Below the pieces are notes generated by a model, which saw only the letters and a program-made list of their open reading frames with translations, was not told the DNA's origin and did not search any database. Below are positions 33,898-43,535 of a DNA stretch of 64,000 bases, piece by piece. Made by a program: the position numbers and the translations under genes. How positions within the stretch are numbered: the first letter of the stretch is position 1; the number at the start of each line of letters is the position of its first letter. This DNA comes from Candidatus Eiseniibacteriota bacterium (GTDB lineage: Bacteria; Joyebacterota; Joyebacteria; Joyebacterales; Joyebacteraceae): NCBI GenBank assembly GCA_030622115.1, contig JAUXGN010000001.1, forward strand, positions 91,764 to 155,763, given 5' to 3'.

Positions 33898-35150
33898 AGT
33901 ACACGGCGCCCAGGGGAACGCAGGACATTCTCCCCGCCGACAGCTGGAAATGGCAGCGTGTCGAACGAGTATTTCGCGAGACGGCGGAGCGATTCGGATA
34001 CAAGGAGATAAGATTCCCGGTCTTCGAGGAGACCGAGCTGTTCGCCCGCGGGATCGGTGACTCGACCGATATTGTACGGAAGGAGATGTACACCTTCCCG
34101 GACCGCAAGGGTCGGAGTCTAACGCTCAGGCCTGAGGGAACGGCGAGCGTGGTACGTTCCTTCATCGAACACAGCATGGGTCGGGGCGCGCGCGTCACGA
34201 AGCTCAGATACTTCTGCCCGATGTTTCGCTATGAGCGTCCGCAGGCCGGGCGCTACCGGCAGTTCTGGCAGTGGGGGCTCGAGGCGATAGGGTCACTGAG
34301 CCCCGCCATAGACGCGGAGATCATTCTCTTCTCTGTTCGGTACTTCGAGGGGCTTGGTCTTGAACGAACCGAGGCGAGGATAAACAGCGCCGGATGCCCA
34401 AGTTGCACCCCGGCCTACAATGATCTTCTGAGGAAGGAACTCGCGCCCAGGCTTGAGCGGTTCTGCGATGACTGCCGCGAACGCTACGAGCGCAATCCGA
34501 GACGGATGTTCGACTGCAAGAACGAGAGCTGCCAGGCGCTTCTTTCTGACGCGCCTTCGATTCTCGATGCGCTGTGCGACGAGTGCCGAGATCATTTCGC
34601 AGGTGTGGAGGCGCATTTGAAAGCGGTCTCTGTTCCATATGTCATAGACAGCGGACTCGCACGCGGGCTCGACTACTACACGAAGACCATTTTCGAGATC
34701 CACTACACAAAGCTGGGAGCGCAAAGCGCGCTGTGCGGCGGCGGCCGATACGACGGACTGACGGAAGAGCTTGGAGGGAAACCGACTCCGGCCTGCGGAG
34801 TGTCGGCAGGTGTTGAGCGACTGATCTCCGCGCTCGAAGAGGAGGGAGCCTTTCCGAATGCGGCTCCGGGCCCCGACATCTACCTCGTGGCGGGAAGTGA
34901 TGGGGCTGCCGAGCTGAACGTGGCTCTCGCGGCGCGGCTAAGGGAGACGTTCTCCGTCGAGATGGATTACCAGGGCCGAAGCTTCAACAAACAGATGCAG
35001 GAGGCCGGCCGCATGAACGCGCGGTTCGTGCTCGTTAATCAGGGCGAGGGTGGACCCCTCAAGCTGAGAGAGGCTGCGACCGGGTGGGAGGTAAGCCCCG
35101 GCGAGGGAGAAATTGAGAAGGCCATCCGGGACCGGCTCGCGTCACCGTAG
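33894..35150 (+). CDS. hisS: Histidyl-tRNA synthetase
   Basis: This 418-residue class II synthetase starts at ATG 33894 as MKYTAPRGTQDILP, overlapping the VanZ-like stop. Motif 2 is YERPQAGRYRQFWQWG. The histidine-specific signature is SGLARGLDYYTKTIFEI. Motif 3 lies around CGVSAGVERL. A C-terminal anticodon-binding domain spans about 325-415. Four Cys between about 165 and 235 (CPSC, CDDC, CEC-type spacing) suggest a zinc-binding insertion. Length and order are normal. Confidence 0.95.
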   Translation: MKYTAPRGTQDILPADSWKWQRVERVFRETAERFGYKEIRFPVFEETELFARGIGDSTDIVRKEMYTFPDRKGRSLTLRPEGTASVVRSFIEHSMGRGARVTKLRYFCPMFRYERPQAGRYRQFWQWGLEAIGSLSPAIDAEIILFSVRYFEGLGLERTEARINSAGCPSCTPAYNDLLRKELAPRLERFCDDCRERYERNPRRMFDCKNESCQALLSDAPSILDALCDECRDHFAGVEAHLKAVSVPYVIDSGLARGLDYYTKTIFEIHYTKLGAQSALCGGGRYDGLTEELGGKPTPACGVSAGVERLISALEEEGAFPNAAPGPDIYLVAGSDGAAELNVALAARLRETFSVEMDYQGRSFNKQMQEAGRMNARFVLVNQGEGGPLKLREAATGWEVSPGEGEIEKAIRDRLASP

Positions 35151-35185
35151 ATGACCGGCGCGACGGTTGACTTGACAACGACCAG

Positions 35186-35249
35186 GAGACAGGGAATCAC
35201 GATGAAGCTGCAACCGAGAGACAGGGAATCACGATGAAGCTGCAACCGA
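35186..35249 (+). repeat. 32-bp perfect tandem duplication over the aspS start
   Basis: The 32-bp unit beginning GAGACAGGGAATCACGATGA is present twice without mismatch (35186-35217 and 35218-35249). Each copy contains an ATG AAG CTG CAA start region. The period is not a multiple of three, so the two ATGs are in different frames. Only the first copy keeps an upstream GGAG (35185-35188). Confidence 0.95.
35202..35237 (+). CDS. 11-codon upstream ORF overlapping the aspS start
   Basis: The duplicated copy of the initiation site gives a short ORF (MKLQPRDRESR) whose TGA overlaps the aspS ATG in an ATGA arrangement. It has GGAG at 35185-35188. It could couple or dampen aspS translation, or could simply be a tolerated duplication. 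Confidence 0.4.
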   Translation: MKLQPRDRESR

Positions 35250-37024
35250 TGGGTGAACTTACGCGAACGCATACGTGCGGCGAGCTGAGAGCCGGAGCAG
35301 TCGGGTCGACAGTCGCCCTCGCGGGTTGGGTGCACCGGAGAAGGAATCTTGGAGGCCTTCTCTTCGTGGATCTGAGGGACAGATACGGGACGACGCAGAT
35401 CGTTTTCAGACCGGAGGAGGACGCGGAGCTGCTGCAGGTGGCGGGGGGGCTCGGTTCTGAGTACGTGATAGCCATCCGCGGGGAGGTTGCTGCGAGGCCT
35501 GAGGGGACCGTGAATACGGATCTCTCGACGGGCGAGATCGAAGTCCTCGTGCGGGAGATGAGAGTGCTGAACGATTGCCTCACGCCGCCGTTCGTTCTCG
35601 AGGAGCCGATCAAGGCGAGCGATGACCTGAGACTGGAATACCGCTACCTGGATCTCAGGCGTCCGCACATGCAGAACCTCTTGATGACCCGCCACCGGGC
35701 GGCGAAGGCGGCGCGCGACTATCTCTGCGATCAGGGGCTGATCGAGATCGAGACACCGATGCTCGCGAAGAAGACGCCGGAGGGCGCGCGGGACTTCATC
35801 GTTCCGTCCCGAATCCACCCGGGGAAGGTCTACGCTCTGCCTCAGTCTCCCCAGCTTTACAAGCAGATCCTCATGGTGAGCGGCTTCGACCGCTATTTCC
35901 AGATCGCCCGCTGTCTGCGCGACGAGGGATTGCGCGCCGACCGGCAGCCGGAGCACACACAGATAGACATCGAGATGAGTTTCGTCACACAGGATGACAT
36001 CTTCGCACTGACAGAGGGGCTGATCGCTTCGATCTGGCAGGAAGTGCTTGGGCAGAAGCTGGATGTGCCGTTTCCACACCTCACATATGCCGACGCCATG
36101 GCGCGTTACGGTTCGGACAAACCCGACACTCGCTTCGGGATGGAACTGATCGATCTGACGGACCTCTTGGGAAATGCGGAGTTCAGTGTCTTCCGCTCGG
36201 CGATCGACTCCGGTGGTGCGGTGAAGTGCCTTGTTGCGGCCGGTTGTGGAGATTGGTCGCGAAGCCGCATAGACAAGAAGGAAGAGCTCGCGAAGAGTTG
36301 GGGCGCCAAGGGTCTCGCCTATGTGAAGGTGACCGATGGCGCATTCGACGGGGGCATCAGCAAGTTCCTCTCAGAGGCCGAGACGGCAGCGATCATCGAG
36401 AGGGCGAAGGCCGTGGACGGCGACCTCCTCTTGTTCGGAGCCGACACTACAAGCAAGGTCAACAACGTGCTCGGGCGCTTGAGGCTCGCGTTCCGCGATG
36501 AGTTCGATCTTGCTCCCGACGGTCTTCTCAACTTCCTCTGGGTTACCGACTTCCCGATGTTCGCGTTCAACGAGGAAGCGAATGCTTGGGAGACCGAGCA
36601 TCACATGTTCACAATGCCTCGCGATGAGGACATGCAGTATCTGGATACCGATCCCGGCAGAGTTCTGGGGCAGCTCTACGACCTGGTCATGAACGGTGTT
36701 GAACTCGCATCCGGTTCCATCCGGATCCACCGTCGCGACATCCAGGAACACGTGATGAAGGTCGTCGGGATGACCCCGGAGGACGCGGAGGAACGATTCG
36801 GGTTCCTGTTGAGGGCCTTCGACTACGGCGCACCGCCTCATGGAGGGATCGCGCCCGGACTCGACCGGATCGTGATGATGCTGACGGGTGAGGAATCGAT
36901 CAGGGACGTCATCGCGTTCCCGAAGACCTACAAGGGTCTGTCGCTGATGGATGGTTCACCTTCCGAACCGGAGCGTGAAGTGATGGAGGAGCTTCACATC
37001 ACATTTACGAAAAGGAAGGCGTAG
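35234..37024 (+). CDS. aspS: Aspartyl-tRNA synthetase
   Basis: This 596-residue class IIb synthetase is of normal bacterial length. The order is: N-terminal OB-fold anticodon domain (about 10-110, GWVHRRRNLGGLLFVDLRDR), a catalytic core with motif 2 (RDEGLRADRQPEHTQIDIEM), the bacterial GAD insertion (about 290-420), and motif 3 (GIAPGLDRIVMML). I start it at ATG 35234, the second copy of a 32-bp duplication; the first ATG leads only to an 11-codon ORF. Whether it is Asp-specific or also makes Asp-tRNA-Asn cannot be settled here, as no gatCAB lies in the window. Confidence 0.95.
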   Translation: MKLQPMGELTRTHTCGELRAGAVGSTVALAGWVHRRRNLGGLLFVDLRDRYGTTQIVFRPEEDAELLQVAGGLGSEYVIAIRGEVAARPEGTVNTDLSTGEIEVLVREMRVLNDCLTPPFVLEEPIKASDDLRLEYRYLDLRRPHMQNLLMTRHRAAKAARDYLCDQGLIEIETPMLAKKTPEGARDFIVPSRIHPGKVYALPQSPQLYKQILMVSGFDRYFQIARCLRDEGLRADRQPEHTQIDIEMSFVTQDDIFALTEGLIASIWQEVLGQKLDVPFPHLTYADAMARYGSDKPDTRFGMELIDLTDLLGNAEFSVFRSAIDSGGAVKCLVAAGCGDWSRSRIDKKEELAKSWGAKGLAYVKVTDGAFDGGISKFLSEAETAAIIERAKAVDGDLLLFGADTTSKVNNVLGRLRLAFRDEFDLAPDGLLNFLWVTDFPMFAFNEEANAWETEHHMFTMPRDEDMQYLDTDPGRVLGQLYDLVMNGVELASGSIRIHRRDIQEHVMKVVGMTPEDAEERFGFLLRAFDYGAPPHGGIAPGLDRIVMMLTGEESIRDVIAFPKTYKGLSLMDGSPSEPEREVMEELHITFTKRKA

Positions 37025-37069
37025 ATCTCCTCAAGAGCCCTAAGGCTAGGCCTGTTCAGGAAATGAGAC

Positions 37070-37098
37070 TTGACAGTCGATGAGGGCTCTGCTAGTTT
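37070..37098 (+). promoter_or_regulatory. Sigma-70 promoter of the small-lipoprotein genes
   Basis: TTGACA (37070-37075) and TAGTTT (37093-37098) are separated by 17 nt, with a start expected near 37105, about 84 nt before the lipoprotein ATG. Confidence 0.55.
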
Positions 37099-37188
37099 CT
37101 TGAGTAAGTGTAGTCGATTCATGCGGCGCGCCGATGTGTTTTCGCGCGTACAGTGTAAGTATGTCTGTTGGAAGGGGGGTGCCACGCG

Positions 37189-37482
37189 ATGGCAAGAACG
37201 ACGGGGAGAGTCATTGCTCTCGCATCGCTTCTGCTTGTCTTGGTGGCGGCTGTGATGGGCTGTGGGCCGAAGCCTCCGTGCGAAGGCGCGGATGTGACCG
37301 CAGTTGAGCTTGCGCAGGATGAGAGCGATGCAGCGTTGACCGAACTCGAAGCCGCGCGCAGTGAGCGGGCCGAGCTCGAGGCCGATCTGGCCGGAACAAG
37401 AAGTGAGATCGCCGATCTGGAGGGTCAGCCCGCAGCACTTGAGGCTCGCCTTTACGAACTGAAAAAGGGTAGCGGGCGCTAA
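37189..37482 (+). CDS. Small coiled-coil lipoprotein
   Basis: This is a 97-residue protein with a type II signal peptide: a hydrophobic core (VIALASLLLVLVAAV) and a lipobox ending MGC near residue 24. The mature part is a single Ala/Glu/Leu-rich coiled coil (about 45-90, ALTELEAARSERAELEADL). I start it at ATG 37189; the frame upstream to 37168 is rich in G and lacks a signal. It resembles Lpp/OsmB-like small envelope lipoproteins in layout only. It lies 35 nt before a LysM lipoprotein gene, and both have the same coil-after-Cys layout, so they may act together at the cell wall. Confidence 0.75.
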   Translation: MARTTGRVIALASLLLVLVAAVMGCGPKPPCEGADVTAVELAQDESDAALTELEAARSERAELEADLAGTRSEIADLEGQPAALEARLYELKKGSGR

Positions 37483-37517
37483 CTGGCCGCGAAACGCGAA
37501 GGAAGGAGATAAGACCG

Positions 37518-38204
37518 ATGTTGCACAGAATATCAGTTGCACTGGTCCTCCTTGTAGCCCTCGCCCTCGTGACCGGCTGTGGTTCCGGAATTCAGAGGAC
37601 CGCAGACCCGAGCGCCGGCGACTTCTACACGGAAGAGGAGTACCAGAAGCTCTCGAAGGATCAGAGAGAGGACTACTGCGTCGATCTTCTCAGAGAGTAT
37701 GAGAATGCGCAGGACGGTGCTGCACGGGCCAGAGATGATATCGGCAAGGAGCAGGGCGCAGCCGCCGATCTGGACGCCGAAATGGCCAAGCTCACACCAA
37801 GGCTCAGGGAACTCAAGGGTGAGGTCGATGCACTGAACGGAGAGATCGCGTGGTTCGAGGGTCTGCCGAGAGTCTACATTGTCCAGAAGGGCGACTTTCT
37901 CTACAAGATCTCTGAGATGGACGAGATCTACGCCGACCCGCTCAAGTGGAAGCGTATCTACAGAGCGAATCGCGGGCTGATCGACGATCCGAATCTCATC
38001 TACCCCGATTGGGAGCTGACGATTCCGAGAGACTGGCCGCATAGCTACACGGTCGGCGTCGGTGAGAGCCTCTGGCGGATCGCCGGGTATTGGGAGATCT
38101 ACGGCAACTCGACGATGTGGTCCAGGATCTACGAGGCCAATCAGGCCGAGATTTCGAACCCTGACGTCATTCAGCCGGGCCAGATCCTGACGATCCCGCG
38201 CTAG
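37518..38204 (+). CDS. Lipoprotein with coiled coil and two LysM domains
   Basis: This is a 228-residue protein. The lipobox LVTGC places the lipidated Cys near residue 21. A helical coiled coil follows (about 45-115). Two LysM-type peptidoglycan-binding domains come next: one about 118-172 (YIVQKGDFLYKISEM to PDWELTIPR) and one about 175-228 (SYTVGVGESLWRIAG to PGQILTIPR). The start is ATG 37518 after AAGGAGA. It is anchored in a membrane and binds the cell wall. Similar LysM lipoproteins occur in several diderm candidate phyla, but no specific partner is known to me. Confidence 0.88.
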   Translation: MLHRISVALVLLVALALVTGCGSGIQRTADPSAGDFYTEEEYQKLSKDQREDYCVDLLREYENAQDGAARARDDIGKEQGAAADLDAEMAKLTPRLRELKGEVDALNGEIAWFEGLPRVYIVQKGDFLYKISEMDEIYADPLKWKRIYRANRGLIDDPNLIYPDWELTIPRDWPHSYTVGVGESLWRIAGYWEIYGNSTMWSRIYEANQAEISNPDVIQPGQILTIPR

Positions 38205-38466
38205 GGGATTCGCTGAGACCGACCGAGTCGGCCCGAAGCCGGTCGCTCGGATCTTGAACGGGGATGTGTGACGATCCCGGAGGGAGAGTCACTCGGCTAC
38301 TGGAACTCCATTGCAGAACGGGCTCTTGGCCCCCGGCAGCGCCGTGGGAACCGGGAGCCCGATTGCATAGTTCCGCCGGAAATCCCGAGGGATCGATGAT
38401 GGTGTTTCGATGGCGCAGGCAGTCCGCGCCGCTGGTATCCCGGACGTGCACGCGGGTGAGGTATCG
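38205..38466 (+). other. Structured region upstream of phoH
   Basis: This stretch of about 260 nt has no convincing gene. It contains a small hairpin (38219-38223 with 38227-38231) and a larger nested one: CGGGCTC 38319-38325 pairs with GAGCCCG 38355-38361, with CGGC/GCCG inside. Neither has a T-run, so they are not clear terminators. An ATG at 38410 in the phoH frame lies here without a good ribosome-binding site. Confidence 0.4.
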
Positions 38467-39456
38467 TTGAAGCGGAAGATATCTGTCGCCGACATAGACT
38501 CTGTTCATCTCTACGGGCGGAACGACGCCAATCTTCGGTTGTTGCAGGACTCACTCGACGCTCATGTGACCGCGCGCGGCGGTGAGATAACCATCTCGGG
38601 CGACGGACCTGGGGCCGCCTTGGCGGAGACGGTTCTCAATGAGATGGCGAGGCTTGTGCGCCAGGGTCGGACAGTGCAGCGAGAGGATGTGGAGTACGCC
38701 ATCAGCATGGTCAGGTCGGGCAGGGCAGAGGAACTGGCGCGCTTTCACGGAAGCGAGAAGAGGTTGAAGGATCTCAAGAAGCCTGTTGAGGCACGGACAG
38801 CGGGCCAGCAGTCCTACGTCGACGCTCTCAAGCAGTACGATATCGTGGTGGCCATCGGACCTGCCGGTACGGGGAAGACCTATCTGGCCGTGGCCATGGC
38901 CGTGGCTGCGCTCAGGCGCAAGGAGGTGGAGAGGATAGTCCTCGTCCGCCCAGCCGTGGAAGCCGGAGAGAGCCTCGGGTACCTTCCGGGCGACTTCAAG
39001 GAGAAGATTGCACCGTATCTTCAACCGCTCTACGATGCTCTTCGCGACATGATGGATCCCGAGAGGGTGAAACGGCTGATCGACGTGGGTACGATTGAGG
39101 TCATCCCGTTGGCATATATGCGAGGCAGGACGCTGAACGACGCTTTCGTCATTCTGGACGAGGCACAGAACAGCACGATGCCGCAGATGCAGATGTTCCT
39201 GACCAGGCTTGGATTCAACTCTCGAACTGCCATCACAGGAGACATCACACAGATTGATCTCGCCAACAGGGCGATGTCCGGCCTTGTTAAAATCCAGGAT
39301 GTGTTGTCGGGGATCGATGGGATCAAGTTTGTCTATCTTACCGAGAGCGATGTCGTCAGGCACAGGCTCGTGCGTGAGATCGTGAAGGCCTTCGATAGGT
39401 ATGGACGAGCGAAGGAAGAGCCGAACACATTGCAGAGAGGCGAAGGGAACGACTGA
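38467..39456 (+). CDS. phoH: PhoH-like ATPase
   Basis: This protein of about 329 residues belongs to the PhoH/YbeZ family of P-loop ATPases, linked to RNA metabolism with YbeY. The small N-terminal domain includes HLYGRNDANLRLLQDSL, then Walker A GPAGTGKTYLA, RPAVEAGESLGYLPGD, Walker B AFVILDEAQNST, and RTAITGDITQIDL. I prefer TTG 38467 (TGAGG 5 nt upstream; product begins at the family start), though ATG 38410 would add 19 residues. It begins the string phoH-pgpH-ybeY, and its stop overlaps pgpH (TGATG). Confidence 0.9.
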   Translation: MKRKISVADIDSVHLYGRNDANLRLLQDSLDAHVTARGGEITISGDGPGAALAETVLNEMARLVRQGRTVQREDVEYAISMVRSGRAEELARFHGSEKRLKDLKKPVEARTAGQQSYVDALKQYDIVVAIGPAGTGKTYLAVAMAVAALRRKEVERIVLVRPAVEAGESLGYLPGDFKEKIAPYLQPLYDALRDMMDPERVKRLIDVGTIEVIPLAYMRGRTLNDAFVILDEAQNSTMPQMQMFLTRLGFNSRTAITGDITQIDLANRAMSGLVKIQDVLSGIDGIKFVYLTESDVVRHRLVREIVKAFDRYGRAKEEPNTLQRGEGND

Positions 39457-41798
39457 TGGCAAGATGGTTCCGCCAGAGACAGGAGCCCCGAGCCAGAGCC
39501 GACCGCGTGAAGCTCGGCGCCGGCTCCGACGGCCCGCGTGCGGACTGGGCCACTCACAGGAACAGTCTTCTCTTTGGATTGCTGCTCATCGTGGGGTTCG
39601 TCATCGTCCTGGAGTTCCTGTTTCCGCAGGCCGTGCCCACAACAGAGAGCGAGATCAAGGTGGGGCAGGTGTCGCGTGCCGAAGTGGTCGCCCCCTTTGA
39701 TTTCGTTGTGCTGAAGACAACCGATGAACTTGCCCAGGAACGGGAGATGGTTGCCGACGGTGTCGTGCCCGTCTTTCGCTACGATGAGGCGTCCCGCACA
39801 GAGAAGAGAACACGTTTCGGGGAACTCCTCATGCGGATCTACGACATCCGTGGCGGCAATGAGCCACTTCAGCAGAGACTCGAGTCGCTTGGTCAGCTCG
39901 GTGTCACACTCAGCGACGCTTCTCGCCGGATCCTTCTCGACCCCAGTCAGGCTGAGAGAGCAGAGGAGCGCGCAAGAGAGATAATGTTCGTTGTGTACGA
40001 ACGGGGCATACTGAGTGAGCGCGGCACGCCTCCGCTTAAACCTGACGACACGGTGATGTTGATCAAGGCCGATGACGAGACGGTGGTCCGCATCCAATCG
40101 TTCATTCCTGAACGGCTTGTTGTAGAGACCGTGCAGCGTGAGGCCGCGAGGACCCTGGACGATCCAGACATGACGATCGCTGTGAAGGAGATCGTGACTC
40201 CGTTCCTCGAGGGGAACGTCGTCTACGATGTCGCTGAGAACGCGCGGAGAAAAGAGGCGGCTATGGCAGCCGTCGTCGAGTTGACCGGCCGGGATTTCAA
40301 GAAAGATGAAGTCGTTCTCCAGCGGGGGGAGAGGATCACGAGCGAGCATATCGTGGCCATCTTCTCGCTTGAGCGCAAGCGTGCGGAGCTTCTGATGGAG
40401 GAGGCCGGTTACCTCAGGTTCTTCCCGCGTCTCGGGAGGATGTTGGAGGCGATGCTCCTCCTGGGCATTTTCGCCCTCTACGTGCAGGCGCGTAAGCGCC
40501 GCATGGTCACAGAGATTCGCTACCCCATTCTCTTCATGATCCTCGTGGCCATAGTGATGGTTGGGGCAGCCCTCCTGGGTCGCATTCCCGGAGCATCGCC
40601 CTATCTGGTGCCGATAGCCATTCTTGCGATGTTTGCATCGATGCTCTTCGATTTCGAGACAGCCGTGATGGCCACGGTCGTTACGGTCATTCTGGTGGCA
40701 GTCTATACGAGCTTCGGACTGCCCTTCATCTTTGTGTCGCTTGTAGCAGGGACGATCGCAGCGCACTCCGTGCGGCGCGTCAGACATCGGGAGGACTTCT
40801 ACTGGTCGGGGATCAAGGTCGTCGGTGCGTATGCACTTACGATAGCGATCGCCGACATTTCGATGGTGGACGTTGGTGTTCCCACTCTGACAAGAATGGG
40901 GTGGGGGGGGCTGAACGCGTTCGTCAGCATGGGCATTGTTATTGTGGCGTTGCCGCTCTTCGAGCGCGGATTCAAGGTGACTACTGACATCACCCTTCTG
41001 GAGCTCGGGGATATGAACAAGCCGCTGTTGAGACGGATGGCGATGACAGCTCCGGGGACGTATCATCACAGCATTGTTGTCGGCAATCTGGCTGAGGCGG
41101 CCGCGGAGGCCGTCGGAGCGAACGGACTCCTGACACGAGTAGGCGCCTACTACCACGACATCGGCAAGTTGGTCAATCCCGGTTACTTTATCGAAAACCA
41201 GCAGGGGCTTGACCAGACCCAGAGCAAGCACACCGGCCTCAAGCCTAAGGTCTCGAGCCTCATCATCCAGGCGCACGTCAAAGACGGGATCGAGCTTGCT
41301 CGCAAGGAGAAGTTGCCCGAACCGATCATCGACATGGTCCGCGAGCATCACGGGACGAGCGTCATGGAATTCTTCTACAAGAGGGCCTCAGAGGAGAGCG
41401 ATGACCCGAGCGAAGTCAGCGAGGGCGAGTACAGCTACCCCGGTCCCAGGCCTCGGAGCAAGGAGTCGGCCATCGTCATGCTTGCCGATCTTCTTGAAGC
41501 TCGCACGAGATCGATAGGCGAATCGCTGACCCCGAAGCGTATCGAGGCAGAGATTGATGACGCCATCGAGAAGAGGTGGCGAACGCACCAGCTGGACGAC
41601 GCGGAGTTGACTCTCTCCGATTTGAGGAAGATCCGCGAGGCGTTCTTTCGAGTGCTCGTCGGGATGTACCATCAGCGAGTCAAGTACCCTGACCAGAAGG
41701 TCAAGGAGGAGAACGAAGCTGCCGACGAAGCGACGGCTGCCGACGACTCGGGAAGTCCCGGGGACGCGGGCACGGCAAGTAGTTCCGGGAGCGGATAG
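39456..41798 (+). CDS. pgpH: 7TM HD-domain phosphodiesterase (PgpH type)
   Basis: This is a 780-residue protein. The order is: one N-terminal membrane segment (about 35-52), a 7TMR-HDED extracellular domain (about 55-320), seven membrane helices (about 330-530), and a cytoplasmic HD phosphohydrolase domain (about 535-740) with PGTYHHSIVVGNLAEAA, YYHDIGKLVNP and REHHGT. The family hydrolyses cyclic-di-AMP to pApA. No diadenylate cyclase gene is in the window. An acidic, low-complexity tail ends the protein. It lies between phoH and ybeY as in Firmicutes. Confidence 0.9.
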   Translation: MARWFRQRQEPRARADRVKLGAGSDGPRADWATHRNSLLFGLLLIVGFVIVLEFLFPQAVPTTESEIKVGQVSRAEVVAPFDFVVLKTTDELAQEREMVADGVVPVFRYDEASRTEKRTRFGELLMRIYDIRGGNEPLQQRLESLGQLGVTLSDASRRILLDPSQAERAEERAREIMFVVYERGILSERGTPPLKPDDTVMLIKADDETVVRIQSFIPERLVVETVQREAARTLDDPDMTIAVKEIVTPFLEGNVVYDVAENARRKEAAMAAVVELTGRDFKKDEVVLQRGERITSEHIVAIFSLERKRAELLMEEAGYLRFFPRLGRMLEAMLLLGIFALYVQARKRRMVTEIRYPILFMILVAIVMVGAALLGRIPGASPYLVPIAILAMFASMLFDFETAVMATVVTVILVAVYTSFGLPFIFVSLVAGTIAAHSVRRVRHREDFYWSGIKVVGAYALTIAIADISMVDVGVPTLTRMGWGGLNAFVSMGIVIVALPLFERGFKVTTDITLLELGDMNKPLLRRMAMTAPGTYHHSIVVGNLAEAAAEAVGANGLLTRVGAYYHDIGKLVNPGYFIENQQGLDQTQSKHTGLKPKVSSLIIQAHVKDGIELARKEKLPEPIIDMVREHHGTSVMEFFYKRASEESDDPSEVSEGEYSYPGPRPRSKESAIVMLADLLEARTRSIGESLTPKRIEAEIDDAIEKRWRTHQLDDAELTLSDLRKIREAFFRVLVGMYHQRVKYPDQKVKEENEAADEATAADDSGSPGDAGTASSSGSG

Positions 41799-41801
41799 AA
41801 C

Positions 41802-42251
41802 GTGGCACTTAGAATCGTCAATAGACAGAAGATGGTCAAGGTTGACACCCGAGCCGTGCGGAGGCTTGTTGGCGCCGTGCTGGAGGAATGCGGACGGGCC
41901 GATTCTGATGTAACCGTTCTCTTCGCCGGGGACTCGTTTCTTCACAAGCTCAATCTGGAGTATCGGGGGATCGACAAGACCACAGACGTCTTGTCATTCG
42001 CGATGATGGAGGGTGACGAGTCGACGACCCCCGCGGAGGCGGAGAGCGTCCTTGGCGATGTGATAGTATCAGTTGAGCGGGCGTCTGTTCAGGCGCGCCG
42101 ATACAGGAAACCGGTCGGGCATGAGATACTGAAGCTGGTTGCGCACGGCGTGCTGCATCTTGTCGGCTTCGATCATGCTTCCACAAACGAGCGCAAACGG
42201 ATGCGCCGCATCGAGAACAGGCATCTGAAGGCTGTCCTCGACCAGGCGTAG
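41802..42251 (+). CDS. ybeY: Endoribonuclease YbeY
   Basis: This 149-residue protein is the conserved single-strand RNase required for 16S rRNA 3' maturation and ribosome quality control. The zinc site HGVLHLVGFDH is present, as is the preceding TDVLSFAM and LGDVIVS core. The start is GTG 41802, 3 nt after pgpH. Its stop is separated by 3 nt from the next gene. Confidence 0.95.
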   Translation: MALRIVNRQKMVKVDTRAVRRLVGAVLEECGRADSDVTVLFAGDSFLHKLNLEYRGIDKTTDVLSFAMMEGDESTTPAEAESVLGDVIVSVERASVQARRYRKPVGHEILKLVAHGVLHLVGFDHASTNERKRMRRIENRHLKAVLDQA

Positions 42252-42254
42252 AGA

Positions 42255-43535
42255 ATGGCAATGCTCTATCTTGTGGCTGCAGGTGCAGGGTTTGCTATCC
42301 TGCTCTATCTATCATCGATCTTCTCAGGATCTGAGACGGCCTTCTTCTCGCTGTCCCGGTTGGACATCGGCGAGCTGGAGAAACACGGCCGTGTCCGGTC
42401 GCTGCTCGATCATCCGGATCGTCTGCTCATAACCATCCTGCTGGGCAATACCCTTGTCAACGTTGCTGCCGCGTCCCTTGGCGCCGTCGTCGCTCTAACG
42501 TTCGCGCGCTCACTCGGCTATTCCGAGACCGTCACTATCGCGCTTGAGGTAGGGGTGGTCACGCTTGTGATTCTCGTAGTAAGCGAAATCGCTCCAAAGA
42601 TGTACGCGATCGAGCGGAATGCCAAGTTCGCACGACGAAGCGCCCCCGTGCTGTTTGCTGTAGGCAGTGTTCTCGCTCCCGTTATCAGTGTGCTTCACAA
42701 CCTGGTGTCCACGCTGGGTGGCGGCGAGGCTGGAGGAGACCACCCGTTCGTGACTGCCGAAGAACTCCGCACCATTGTTGCGATAAGCGAGCACGACGGC
42801 ACGCTGGACGAAGAGGAACGGGACATGATCGACAGCGTGATGGAGTTCGGCGGCACGGTTGTGCGTGAACTCATGATCCCTCGGGTGGATATCAAAGGAC
42901 TCGAGGACGTCACAACCGTGAGTGAGGCCATCGCCCTGGTCCGCGAGGAGGGGCACTCTCGTCTGCCGGTGTATCGCGAGGACCTCGATCACATCACGGG
43001 TGTTCTCTACGCGAAGGATCTTCTCGGTGTTGATCCGCAGACGGGTGGAGGGCAGGCGATATCGGGTCTCGTGCGCGAGGCATACTACACTCCCGAAACC
43101 AAGAATGCGGGTGAGCTTCTGCGGGAACTGCAGCGCAGACGAACGCACATCGCGATCGTGGTTGACGAATATGGGGGTACTGCCGGCGTGATCACGCTCG
43201 AAGATCTCATAGAGGAGATAGTTGGGGAGATCCGGGACGAGCACGATGAAGAGAGACCGCTTCTGCAGGTGCTCGACATGAAGACCATCATTGCCGATGG
43301 TTCCATACGACTTGAGGACCTCGCTGAGGAACTCGCTGTGATGGATTTCCCGGGCGAGGGCATTGAGACGCTTGCCGGATACCTGCTTGATGCTTTCGGT
43401 CGCATTCCGTCCGAGGGAGAGAAGCTCGAGCGGGAGGGCCTCGAATTCACTATTGAGAGTCTGGACGAACAGAGGATCACGAGTGTGAGAATCGTGAAGC
43501 TGGAACTACCTCCGGACGGGGAGGAAGGGAAATGA
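42255..43535 (+). CDS. CNNM/CorC-type transporter-like protein, copy 1
   Basis: This 426-residue protein has the order DUF21 membrane domain (about 1-190, with the [13 protein letters not shown] motif), a CBS pair (about 205-330, [44 protein letters not shown]) and a CorC_HlyC domain (about 345-425, GFxxxG-type). Such proteins move or sense Mg2+ or Co2+ and are often mislabelled hemolysins. It overlaps the next, paralogous gene (ATGA), which suggests the two products act as a heteromeric pair. Confidence 0.9.
   Translation: MAMLYLVAAGAGFAILLYLSSIFSGSETAFFSLSRLDIGELEKHGRVRSLLDHPDRLLITILLGNTLVNVAAASLGAVVALTFARSLGYSETVTIALEVGVVTLVILVVSEIAPKMYAIERNAKFARRSAPVLFAVGSVLAPVISVLHNLVSTLGGGEAGGDHPFVTAEELRTIVAISEHDGTLDEEERDMIDSVMEFGGTVVRELMIPRVDIKGLEDVTTVSEAIALVREEGHSRLPVYREDLDHITGVLYAKDLLGVDPQTGGGQAISGLVREAYYTPETKNAGELLRELQRRRTHIAIVVDEYGGTAGVITLEDLIEEIVGEIRDEHDEERPLLQVLDMKTIIADGSIRLEDLAEELAVMDFPGEGIETLAGYLLDAFGRIPSEGEKLEREGLEFTIESLDEQRITSVRIVKLELPPDGEEGK

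Noticed and set aside
37021..37066. Possible terminator after aspS (AGCC/GGCT hairpin)
   Set aside because: Only four base pairs and no T-run; too weak to call.
39333..41351. 672-codon open frame on the minus strand
   Set aside because: It is a shadow of phoH and pgpH, whose full-length motifs are unmistakable. Its translation is His/Arg-rich with no domain.
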